The notes below the pieces were generated by a model that was not told the DNA's origin, did no database searches, and worked only from the letters and a program-made list of their open reading frames with translations. Position numbers and translations under genes: made by a program. Shown piece by piece: positions 5,968-11,866 of a DNA stretch of 11,866 bases (its first letter is position 1; every line of letters starts with the position of its first letter). The DNA comes from DATLZM01 sp035559315 (GTDB lineage: Bacteria; Actinomycetota; UBA4738; HRBIN12), in assembly GCA_035559315.1 (NCBI GenBank), contig DATMBJ010000117.1:1-11866 (forward strand). The letters run 5' to 3'.

Positions 5968-6545
5968 GCGAGCGCTACCAGCCGCGGCTCAAGGTGCGGT
6001 ACCGCGAGGAGGTGGTGCCCCGCCTCATGGCCGAGCGCGGGTACCGCAACCCGATGGAGGTGCCGCGCCTGGAGAAGATCGTCGTGAACATGGGGATCGG
6101 CGATGCGATCCGGGACGGGCGGCTCCTCGAAGCCGCCCTCCAGGACCTGGCCACGATCACCGGGCAGAAGCCGGTCGTGACCCGGGCCCGCCGGTCGATC
6201 GCGGGGTTCAAGCTCCGCAAGGGGATGGCGATCGGGGCCAAGGTCACGCTCCGCGGGGACCGCATGTGGGAGTTCCTCGACCGGCTGCTCTCGCTCGCGA
6301 TCCCCAGGATCCGGGACTTCCGGGGGCTCGATCCGTCGAGCTTCGACGGGCACGGGAACTACACGCTCGGCCTTACCGAGCAGCTGATCTTCCCGGAGAT
6401 CGACTACGACAAGGTCGTGAAGGTCCGGGGGATGGACGTCACGATCGTGACGACGGCGAAGGACGACGAGGAGGGGCGCGCGCTCCTCACCGCCCTGGGC
6501 TTCCCGTTCGCGGGCGCCCCGGCGGTGACGGCGGCGGCCTCGTAG
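5964..6545 (+). CDS. rplE: 50S ribosomal protein L5
   Basis: L5 binds 5S rRNA in the central protuberance, touches the P-site tRNA and bridges to S13. The product is 193 residues, slightly longer than the usual 178-187 because of a short Ala-rich C-terminal end. Landmarks are RYREEVVPRLMAERGYRNPM, PRLEKIVVNMGIGDAIRDGR, TGQKPVVTRARRSIAGFKLR with KGMAIGAKVTLRGDRMWEFL, and FDGHGNYTLGLTEQLIFPEI followed by DYDKV. ATG at 5964 overlaps rplX by four bases, with GAGG at 5953-5956 seven bases upstream. Eight bases separate it from rpsN. Nothing points to a fusion or defect. Confidence 0.98.
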   Translation: MSERYQPRLKVRYREEVVPRLMAERGYRNPMEVPRLEKIVVNMGIGDAIRDGRLLEAALQDLATITGQKPVVTRARRSIAGFKLRKGMAIGAKVTLRGDRMWEFLDRLLSLAIPRIRDFRGLDPSSFDGHGNYTLGLTEQLIFPEIDYDKVVKVRGMDVTIVTTAKDDEEGRALLTALGFPFAGAPAVTAAAS

Positions 6546-6553
6546 GAGCGGCG

Positions 6554-6732
6554 ATGGCGAAGAAGGCGCTGATCGAGAAGCAGAAGCGGCGGCCCAAGTT
6601 CCGGGTCCGCGCCTACACGCGGTGCCGGCGGTGCGGCCGTTCCCGCGCCGTGTTCCGGCGGTTCCTGCTGTGCCGGATCTGCTTCCGGCAGCTGGCTCAC
6701 GCCGGAGAGCTCCCGGGGGTGACGAAGGCGTC

Positions 6733-6739
<7 letters not shown>
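6554..6739 (+). CDS. rpsN: 30S ribosomal protein S14, zinc-binding type Z
   Basis: S14 assembles late in the 30S head next to S3, S10 and S19. The product is 61 residues, the short zinc-binding type (often labelled type Z), not the ~100-residue zinc-free type of E. coli. The zinc site is formed by Cys24/Cys27 and Cys40/Cys43 in RCRRCGRSRAVFRRFLLCRI and C. The start MAKKALIEKQKRRPKFRVRA and the end LPGVTKASW are typical. ATG at 6554 has GGAG at 6545-6548 overlapping the rplE stop. The end overlaps rpsH by four to seven bases, depending on the rpsH start. A zinc-free second copy, if any, would be elsewhere in the genome. Confidence 0.98.
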
Positions 6740-7152
<413 letters not shown>

Positions 7153-7168
7153 TCCGGGGGGACGGGCG

Positions 7169-7717
7169 ATGAGTCGGATCGGCAGGCGGCCCATCGAGAT
7201 CCCGGCGGGGGTCGAGGTGGAGCTCGGGGACGGGAACCTGGTGACGGTCCGCGGGCCGCGGGGGACCCTGCAGCGGCGCCTCCACCCCGACATCCGCGTG
7301 CTGCGGGAGGACGGCGTCCTGCGGGTGGAGCGGCCCAGCGACGAGCCGTTCCACCGCGGGCTCCACGGCCTGTCCCGGGCGCTGCTCGCGAACATGGTGG
7401 AAGGGGTCACGAAGGGGTTCGAGAAGGCCCTCGAGATCGTGGGGGTCGGCTACCGGGCCGCGCTGCGGGGCCAGGACCTGGAGCTCCAGGTGGGGTACTC
7501 GCACCCGGTCGTCGTGCCGCGGCCGGAGGGGATCGAGTTCGAGGTGCCCTCCCCGACGAAGGTCGTGGTCCGGGGGATCGACAAGGAGCTGGTCGGCGAG
7601 GTGGCCGCGAGGATCCGGAAGATCCGCAAGCCCGAGCCCTACAAGGGCAAGGGGATTCGGTACGAGGGCGAGCACGTGCGGAAGAAGGCCGGGAAGGCCG
7701 CCAAGGGGGCGAGGTGA
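7169..7717 (+). CDS. rplF: 50S ribosomal protein L6
   Basis: L6 lies near the sarcin-ricin loop and the base of the L7/L12 stalk, where translation factors bind. The product is 182 residues, the normal length for a protein made of two duplicated domains. The first has SRIGRRPIEIPAGVEVELGD and VRGPRGTLQRRLHPDIRV; the second has VGYRAALRGQDLELQVGYSH, then VRGIDKELVGEVAARIRKIR and KPEPYKGKGIRYEGEHV. ATG at 7169 is 16 bases after the rpsH stop, with GGGGGGA at 7156-7162 as Shine-Dalgarno candidate. The basic C-terminal end RKKAGKAAKGAR is usual. Its stop lies just before or inside the rplR start region. Confidence 0.98.
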   Translation: MSRIGRRPIEIPAGVEVELGDGNLVTVRGPRGTLQRRLHPDIRVLREDGVLRVERPSDEPFHRGLHGLSRALLANMVEGVTKGFEKALEIVGVGYRAALRGQDLELQVGYSHPVVVPRPEGIEFEVPSPTKVVVRGIDKELVGEVAARIRKIRKPEPYKGKGIRYEGEHVRKKAGKAAKGAR

Positions 7718-7722
7718 GCGCG

Positions 7723-8079
7723 ATGGTGACCCACGCGAAGGAGAAGCGCCTCGCGCTCCTCCGGCGCCACCGCCGGGTCCGGAAGAAGATCTCCGGCACC
7801 GCCGAGCGGCCCCGCCTCGCCGTGTACCGGTCGAACCGGCACATCTACGCCCAGCTGATCGACGACGTGGCGGCCCGGACGCTCGCCGCGGCCTCCGACC
7901 TCGAGGTCGAGGCCACCGGCACCAAGGTGGAGCGGGCCCGCGCCGTGGGGGCCCTCATCGCCCGGCGGGCCCGGGAGCGGGGCATCGAGACGGCGGTGTT
8001 CGACCGCGGCGGCCGCCTGTACCACGGGCGCGTCGCGGCGGTGGCCGAGGGGGCGAGGGAGGAGGGTCTCCGCATCTGA
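7723..8079 (+). CDS. rplR: 50S ribosomal protein L18
   Basis: L18 binds 5S rRNA together with L5 and places it in the central protuberance. The product is 118 residues from ATG 7723. It has the Arg-rich start RRHRRVRKKISGTAERPRLA, then VYRSNRHIYAQLIDD, and ends FDRGGRLYHGRVAAVAEGAR with EEGLRI. I prefer ATG 7723 because GAGGTGA at 7711-7717 (spanning the rplF stop) is a good Shine-Dalgarno at the right distance. GTG 7714 would add three residues and give a four-base GTGA overlap with rplF, the pattern used by other genes here, so it stays possible. The stop shares one base with rpsE. Confidence 0.97.
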   Translation: MVTHAKEKRLALLRRHRRVRKKISGTAERPRLAVYRSNRHIYAQLIDDVAARTLAAASDLEVEATGTKVERARAVGALIARRARERGIETAVFDRGGRLYHGRVAAVAEGAREEGLRI

Positions 8080-8675
8080 TGAGGCGATACGACGCGTCCG
8101 ACCAGAAGAGCCCGTACGAGGAGCGGGTCATCTCGATCAACCGGGTGGCCAAGGTGGTGAAGGGCGGCCGGCGGTTCTCGTTCGCCGCGCTCGTCGTGGT
8201 GGGCGACGGCGCCGGGCGCGTCGGCGTCGGCTACGGGAAGGCCAAGGAGGTCCCCGCGGCGATCCAGAAGGGCGTGGAGGAGGCCCGCCGCAAGATGTTC
8301 GAGGTGCCGATGATGGGGACCACGATCCCCCATGAGGTGATCGGCAAGGACGGCGCCGGGGTGGTCCTGCTCAAGCCGGCCGCGCCGGGGACCGGGGTGA
8401 TCGCCGGGGGGCCGGTGCGGGCCCTGGTCGAGGCCGCCGGGATCAAGGACATCCTCTCCAAGTCCCTGGGCTCGGACAACCCGATCAACATCGTGAAGGC
8501 GGCCGTGGCGGGCCTGAAGGCGCTCAAGCGCCCCGAGGACGTGGCCCGCGCCCGCGGCCGGGACGTCCACCAGGTCGCGCCGAAGCCGATGCTGGAGGCG
8601 GTGGCCCAGGCCGAGGAGCGGATCCGGGCCCGGCGGGCGGAGGTGCTCCAGGAGGTGTACGGTGGCGAAGCTTAG
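8079..8675 (+). CDS. rpsE: 30S ribosomal protein S5
   Basis: S5 stabilises the 30S decoding region and the mRNA entry site; changes in it cause ambiguity (ram) or spectinomycin resistance in other bacteria. The product is 198 residues, somewhat longer than the ~166 of E. coli. The N-terminal RNA-binding domain contains RVAKVVKGGRRFSFAALVVV and GDGAGRVGVGYGKAKEVPAA, including the region matching the spectinomycin loop, which looks intact. The C-terminal domain has GTGVIAGGPVRALVEAAGIK and NPINIVKAAVAGLKAL. The extra length is a charged helix-like tail after residue ~165. ATG at 8079 overlaps rplR by one base; the nearest GGAGG (8061-8065) is 13 bases away, so coupling may matter. The last 14 bases overlap rpmD. 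Confidence 0.98.
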   Translation: MRRYDASDQKSPYEERVISINRVAKVVKGGRRFSFAALVVVGDGAGRVGVGYGKAKEVPAAIQKGVEEARRKMFEVPMMGTTIPHEVIGKDGAGVVLLKPAAPGTGVIAGGPVRALVEAAGIKDILSKSLGSDNPINIVKAAVAGLKALKRPEDVARARGRDVHQVAPKPMLEAVAQAEERIRARRAEVLQEVYGGEA

Positions 8676-8847
8676 GGTCACCCAGCGCCGGAGCGTGATC
8701 GACCGTCCCCGGGACCAGAAGGACACGGTCCGCCGGCTCGGGTTGCGCCGGATCGGCGACTCCGTCGTGAAGGAGGACCGTCCCGACATCCGCGGGATGA
8801 TCGCCAAGGTTCGCCACCTGGTGGACGTGGAGGAGGTGGAGGGGTGA
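8662..8847 (+). CDS. rpmD: 50S ribosomal protein L30
   Basis: L30 is a small surface protein of the 50S, absent from some bacterial lineages. The product is 61 residues, normal for the family. It reads AKLRVTQRRSVIDRPRDQKD, then TVRRLGLRRIGDSVVKEDRP, and ends RGMIAKVRHLVDVEEVEG. GTG at 8662 lies inside the end of rpsE (14-base overlap, the longest in the window), with GGAGGTG at 8651-8657 encoded by the last S5 codons. This strong site supports the GTG start, and the family N-terminus agrees. The CTT codon at position 4 is rare among the neighbours. The gap that follows, 25 bases, is the longest in the window. Confidence 0.97.
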   Translation: MAKLRVTQRRSVIDRPRDQKDTVRRLGLRRIGDSVVKEDRPDIRGMIAKVRHLVDVEEVEG

Positions 8848-8868
8848 CCTCCGCCGGAGCGAAGGAGG
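8832..8868 (+). promoter_or_regulatory. Competing pairing elements before rplO
   Basis: The rpmD-rplO junction holds ACCTCC at 8847-8852, identical to the anti-Shine-Dalgarno core of 16S rRNA. It is a perfect 6-base complement of GGAGGT at 8832-8837 in the end of rpmD. Parts of it can instead pair with GGAG at 8856-8859 (loop of three bases) or with GGAGG at 8864-8868, which is the rplO Shine-Dalgarno. These choices exclude one another. The sequences are seen directly. A role in setting rplO translation, for example freeing its site when ribosomes cover the rpmD end, is inference. Confidence 0.4.
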
Positions 8869-8872
8869 AGCG

Positions 8873-9319
8873 GTGAAGCTGCACCATCTGCGCCCCGCCC
8901 CCGGCGCGACCCGCCCGCGCAAGCGGGTGGGCCGGGGGAAGGCCGCCGGCCAGGGGAAGACGGCCGGGCGGGGCACCAAGGGCTACAAGGCCCGGCACCA
9001 GCCGAAGCTCGGGTTCGAGGGCGGGCAGATGCCGCTCCAGCGTCGCGTGCCCAAGCTCAAGGGCTTCCGGAACCCGAACCGGGTGGAGTACGCCGTGGTG
9101 AACGTGGAGGCGCTGGCGCGCGCCTTCGAGGGCGGGGAGGTGGATCCCTCGGCGATGGCGGCCCGGGGCCTGGTCCGGGAGGGCCGCCCGGTGAAGGTGC
9201 TGGCCCGCGGCGAGATCGACCGGGCCCTGGTGGTCCGGGCCCATGCCTTCTCCGCGCAGGCGCGGGCCAAGATCGAGGCGGCGGGGGGTCGCGCCGAGCT
9301 CCTCGGCTCCTCCGGGTAG
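8873..9319 (+). CDS. rplO: 50S ribosomal protein L15
   Basis: L15 is a late-assembling 50S protein with a long extended N-terminal arm threaded through 23S rRNA. The product is 148 residues, typical. The Gly- and basic-rich arm reads LHHLRPAPGATRPRKRVGRG, then KAAGQGKTAGRGTKGYKAR, then QPKLGFEGGQMPLQRRVPKL and KGF. The globular C-terminal half has the usual VKVLARGEIDRALVVRAHAF and AQARAKIEAAGGRAEL. GTG at 8873 has GGAGGAG at 8864-8870, close to the start. It is the last ribosomal gene of the spc set here, followed after 12 bases by secY, as in most bacteria. Confidence 0.98.
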   Translation: MKLHHLRPAPGATRPRKRVGRGKAAGQGKTAGRGTKGYKARHQPKLGFEGGQMPLQRRVPKLKGFRNPNRVEYAVVNVEALARAFEGGEVDPSAMAARGLVREGRPVKVLARGEIDRALVVRAHAFSAQARAKIEAAGGRAELLGSSG

Positions 9320-9331
9320 GATAGAGCCGCC

Positions 9332-10603
9332 GTGCTCCGAGCCTTCGTCAACGCCTTCAAGCTCCCGGACCTCCGGGCCAAGATCCTCTTCACGCTGTTC
9401 ATCATCGCGGTCTACCGGTTCGGGTCCCACGTCCCGGTGCCGATCGTCGACCTCTCCGAGCTCCAGCGGCAGCTGGAGGCGCAGGGCGGCACCGGGTTCC
9501 TGGCCTTCATCGACCTCTTCTCCGGGGGGGCCCTCACGAACCTGGCGGTCTTCGCCCTGGGGATCATGCCCTACATCACGAGCTCGATCATCATGCAGCT
9601 CCTCACGGTCGTGATCCCCAAGCTCGAGCAGTGGCAGAAGCAGGGCGAGATCGGCGTGAAGAAGATCAACCAGACCACCCGCTACGTCACGGTGGTCCTG
9701 GCCCTGCTCCAGTCGACCGGGCTCGTGTTCCTGTTCAACTCCCAGTACCAGGTGTTCCCGCCGGGCACGTTCACGCCGCCCAACATCGCGCTGATCGTGC
9801 TCACGCTCACCGCCGGGACCGCGCTGATCATGTGGCTCGGGGAGCTGATCACCCAGCGGGGGATCGGCAACGGGATGTCGGTGCTGATCTTCACCAGCGT
9901 GATCTCCCGCCTCCCCCAGGAGGGCGCGGCGATCTGGCGGCAGGGGGGGCCGGGGAAGTTCGCCATCATCTTCCTGATCGGCCTGGCGATCATCGTGGCC
10001 GTGGTCTTCATCGAGCAGGGCCAGCGCCGGATCCCGGTCCAGTACGCGAAGCGGGTGGTGGGCCGGCGGATGTACGGCGGCCAGAGCACCTACATCCCGC
10101 TCAAGGTGAACCAGGCCGGGGTCATCCCGATCATCTTCGCCTCATCGGTGCTCTACTTCCCGACGCTCATCGCGAGCGTGTACCACGCCACCTGGTTCCA
10201 GAACCTCGTGAACAACCACCTGGCGAGCCCGCGGAGCGTGGCGTACATGGTGCTCTACGGCGCGATGGTGGTGTTCTTCGCCTACTTCTACACCGCGATC
10301 GCGTTCAACCCCGTGGACACCGCCGACAACCTGCGGAAGTACGGCGGGTTCATCCCGGGGATCCGCCCCGGTCCGCCCACCGCGAACCACCTGAACGACA
10401 TCCTGGTCCGCATCACGCTGCCGGGCTCGCTGTTCCTGGCGACGGTCGCGCTGCTCCCCTCGATCGTGCTCGCGATCTGGGCCTTCCAGCAGTTCCCGTT
10501 CGGGGGCACCTCCATCCTGATCACGGTGGGCGTCGCCCTGGAGACCATGAAGCAGCTCGAGTCCCAGCTCCTCATGCGGCACTACGAGGGGTTCCTGAGG
10601 TAG
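9332..10603 (+). CDS. secY: Protein translocase subunit SecY
   Basis: SecY is the pore subunit of the SecYEG channel in the cytoplasmic membrane, taking chains from SecA or directly from the ribosome. The product is 423 residues, normal for the family, with about ten hydrophobic segments. It has both family signatures: GGALTNLAVFALGIMPYITS near residues 64-83 (plug and second membrane segment) and WLGELITQRGIGNGMSVLIF near residues 169-188. Cytoplasmic loops carry EQGQRRIPVQYAKR and the KYGGFIPGIRPG stretch (near residues 337-348). The GTG start at 9332 matches the family N-terminus, but the only Shine-Dalgarno candidate is AGGA about ten bases away. Weak initiation would fit the lower need for SecY than for ribosomal proteins; that is inference. 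Confidence 0.98.
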   Translation: MLRAFVNAFKLPDLRAKILFTLFIIAVYRFGSHVPVPIVDLSELQRQLEAQGGTGFLAFIDLFSGGALTNLAVFALGIMPYITSSIIMQLLTVVIPKLEQWQKQGEIGVKKINQTTRYVTVVLALLQSTGLVFLFNSQYQVFPPGTFTPPNIALIVLTLTAGTALIMWLGELITQRGIGNGMSVLIFTSVISRLPQEGAAIWRQGGPGKFAIIFLIGLAIIVAVVFIEQGQRRIPVQYAKRVVGRRMYGGQSTYIPLKVNQAGVIPIIFASSVLYFPTLIASVYHATWFQNLVNNHLASPRSVAYMVLYGAMVVFFAYFYTAIAFNPVDTADNLRKYGGFIPGIRPGPPTANHLNDILVRITLPGSLFLATVALLPSIVLAIWAFQQFPFGGTSILITVGVALETMKQLESQLLMRHYEGFLR

Positions 10604-10607
10604 GGCG

Positions 10608-11270
10608 ATGCGCATCGTCCTCCTCGGGCCCCCGGGCGCCGGCAAGGGAACCCAGGCCAGGAGGCTGGCCGAGCGCTACGGGGTGGCGAACATCTCGACC
10701 GGCGACATCCTCCGCGACCACGTCGCGCGGGGGACCGACCTCGGGCGGCTGGCGAAGGACTTCATGGACCGCGGCGACTACGTGCCCGACGACGTGATGG
10801 TCCGGATGGTGATGGAGCGCCTCCAGGAGCCCGACGCGCGGGACGGGTTCATCCTCGACGGGTTCCCGCGGACCGTCCCCCAGGCCCAGGCCCTGGAGAA
10901 CGCGCTCGCGGACATCGGGCGGCCGCTCTCCGCCGTGCTCAAGTTCAAGATCGACGACGAGCTGGCGGTGAAGCGGCTGGCCGGGCGGTGGACCTGCCCG
11001 GCCTGCAAGCGGACCTACAACATGGAGTTCAAGCCGCCGCGGGTCGACCGCCTCTGCGACCACGACCGGACTGAGCTGGTCCGCCGGGGGGACGACGACG
11101 AGGTGACGGTCCGCAGGCGGCTCGACGTCTACCGGCGGGAGACGGCGCCCCTCGAATTCTTCTTCTGGGAGCGCGGTCTGCTCCGGGAGGTGGACGCGGA
11201 GGGGACCGAGGACGAGGTGACGGCCCGGACCATCGAGGCCATCGCCGACCTGGTCGACCTCTCCTCCTGA
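10608..11270 (+). CDS. adk: Adenylate kinase, zinc-containing long form
   Basis: Adenylate kinase catalyses ATP + AMP to 2 ADP in the cytoplasm and balances the adenine nucleotide pool. The product is 220 residues, the long form. The P-loop GPPGAGKGTQ is at residues 7-16, the AMP-side STGD at 30-33, and the signature DGFPRT at 84-89. The lid has Cys130, Cys133, Cys150 and Asp153, the same four positions that bind structural zinc in Bacillus adenylate kinases. Arginines in RRRLDVYRRETAPL match the catalytic arginines of the lid. ATG at 10608 is four bases after the secY stop, with GAGG at 10597-10600. It follows secY as in many Gram-positive bacteria. Confidence 0.98.
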   Translation: MRIVLLGPPGAGKGTQARRLAERYGVANISTGDILRDHVARGTDLGRLAKDFMDRGDYVPDDVMVRMVMERLQEPDARDGFILDGFPRTVPQAQALENALADIGRPLSAVLKFKIDDELAVKRLAGRWTCPACKRTYNMEFKPPRVDRLCDHDRTELVRRGDDDEVTVRRRLDVYRRETAPLEFFFWERGLLREVDAEGTEDEVTARTIEAIADLVDLSS

Positions 11271-11301
11271 CCCGTGATCATCTACAAGTCCCCGGAGGAG
11301 A
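11260..11301 (+). promoter_or_regulatory. Possible hairpin around the map start codon
   Basis: The last codons of adk contain TCTCCTCC at 11260-11267, a perfect 8-base complement of GGAGGAGA at 11294-11301 in codons 7-10 of map. Folding would put the GTG start of map (11274) in a loop of 26 bases. No Shine-Dalgarno sequence lies before map. The 3' arm encodes the Pro-Glu-Glu segment that is common in this enzyme family, so part of the match may be chance. The complementarity is seen directly; any effect is inference. Confidence 0.35.
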
Positions 11302-11866
11302 TCGCCAGGATGCGGCGGGCCGGCCGGATCGTGGCCGGGACCATCGAGCGGGTCCTGGCGGAGGTCCGGCCGGGGATCCCCACCGCCCGGCTCGACGCGG
11401 TCGCCGAGGCCTACATCCGCGAGCAGGGGGCCCTCCCCTCCTTCAAGGGCTACCGCGGCTTCCCCGCCTCGATCTGCGTCTCGGTCAACCACGAGGTGGT
11501 CCACGGGATCCCCTCGCCGCGGCGGATCCTCCGCGAGGGGGACGTCCTCTCCCTCGATTTCGGGGCGATCTGGGACGGCTACCACGCGGACGCGGCGGTC
11601 ACGGTCTTCGTCGGCGACCCGCCCTCCGCCGAGGCGGAGAAGCTCGTGCGGGTGACCGAGGAGGCCCTGGAGGCGGCGATCGACCGGATCCGGCCGGGGG
11701 CCCGGCTCTCGGACGTCTCCCACGCCATCCAGGAGGTCGTGGAGGGGGCGGGGTTCTCGGTGGTGCGCGAGTACGTGGGGCACGGGATCGGTCGGAGCCT
11801 CCACGAGGATCCCCAGGTCCCGAACTACGGGCCGCCGGGACGGGGGCCCGAGCTCCGCCCGGGGCT
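11274..11866 (+). CDS. map: Methionine aminopeptidase type I, N-terminal part (partial)
   Basis: This enzyme removes the starting Met from new proteins, using two metal ions, in the cytoplasm at the tunnel exit. The window ends after 197 complete codons of an expected ~250. Visible landmarks are YKSPEEIARMRRAGRIVA at the start, VNHEVVHGIP with His77, LSLDFGAIWDGYHADAAVT with metal ligands Asp95 and Asp106, and YVGHGIGRSLHEDPQVPNYG with ligand His170 and His177. The last two metal ligands (glutamates) lie beyond the edge. GTG at 11274 is three bases after adk, without a Shine-Dalgarno, so translation probably depends on coupling. There is no N-terminal extension with an SH3-like or zinc motif, so this is the plain type Ia form. 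Confidence 0.97.
   Translation, partial: MIIYKSPEEIARMRRAGRIVAGTIERVLAEVRPGIPTARLDAVAEAYIREQGALPSFKGYRGFPASICVSVNHEVVHGIPSPRRILREGDVLSLDFGAIWDGYHADAAVTVFVGDPPSAEAEKLVRVTEEALEAAIDRIRPGARLSDVSHAIQEVVEGAGFSVVREYVGHGIGRSLHEDPQVPNYGPPGRGPELRPG

Noticed and set aside
9317..9322. TAGGAT resembling a -10 promoter box before secY
   Set aside because: No TTGAC-like -35 element is found about 17 bases upstream, and the sequence includes the rplO stop and the weak secY ribosome site.
9320..9331. Missing infA, rpmJ, rpsM and rpoA after the spc genes
   Set aside because: These normally lie after map in this gene order, which is beyond the window, so their absence means nothing here.
10572..11804. Long open frame on the minus strand (410 codons) opposite adk and map
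   Set aside because: It mirrors the codon third-position GC bias of adk and map; its composition is Asp/Pro/Gly/Arg-rich without structure.

Overview
This window is one uninterrupted plus-strand run of core translation and secretion genes from a very GC-rich bacterium (roughly 70% GC by eye, codons ending almost only in G or C). The gene order is tuf(end)-rpsJ-rplC-rplD-rplW-rplB-rpsS-rplV-rpsC-rplP-rpmC-rpsQ-rplN-rplX-rplE-rpsN-rpsH-rplF-rplR-rpsE-rpmD-rplO-secY-adk-map(start). This is the classical bacterial S10 and spc clusters joined end to end, with the end of the str cluster (tuf) in front and the secY-adk-map segment behind. Several details suggest a deep-branching actinobacterial lineage: the style of L29, S17 and L14, the 61-residue zinc-binding S14, the long acidic tail on S3, and adk-map directly after secY. 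This assignment is from memory of family sequences, not from a search, so it is only moderately certain; a MAG from an uncultured group is plausible.

Layout: 1-139 is the C-terminal end of EF-Tu. Positions 153-5275 hold the S10 cluster (S10, L3, L4, L23, L2, S19, L22, S3, L16, L29, S17). Positions 5282-9319 hold the spc cluster (L14, L24, L5, S14, S8, L6, L18, S5, L30, L15). Positions 9332-11866 hold secY, adk and the first 197 complete codons of map, cut by the window edge. No stretch longer than 25 bases lies between genes, and about nine junctions overlap by 1 to 14 bases. There are no RNA genes, mobile elements, CRISPR arrays, long repeats or terminators.

How they work together: the ribosomal proteins are early and intermediate assembly components of both subunits, including the tunnel proteins L4, L22 and L23, the 5S rRNA binders L5 and L18, and the peptidyl-transferase support proteins L2, L3 and L16. 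EF-Tu delivers aminoacyl-tRNA. SecY is the membrane channel for exported chains. Methionine aminopeptidase trims the starting Met, and adenylate kinase rebalances adenine nucleotides. The tight packing implies co-transcription and extensive translational coupling.

I found no undescribed defence, mobile or metabolic system. The points worth a second look are small: three possible mRNA hairpins placed on start sites (rpmC, rplO, map), the loss of the spacers where classical S10 and spc promoters and autoregulatory leaders sit in E. coli, the acidic S3 tail, and the high use of GTG starts (9 of 24).
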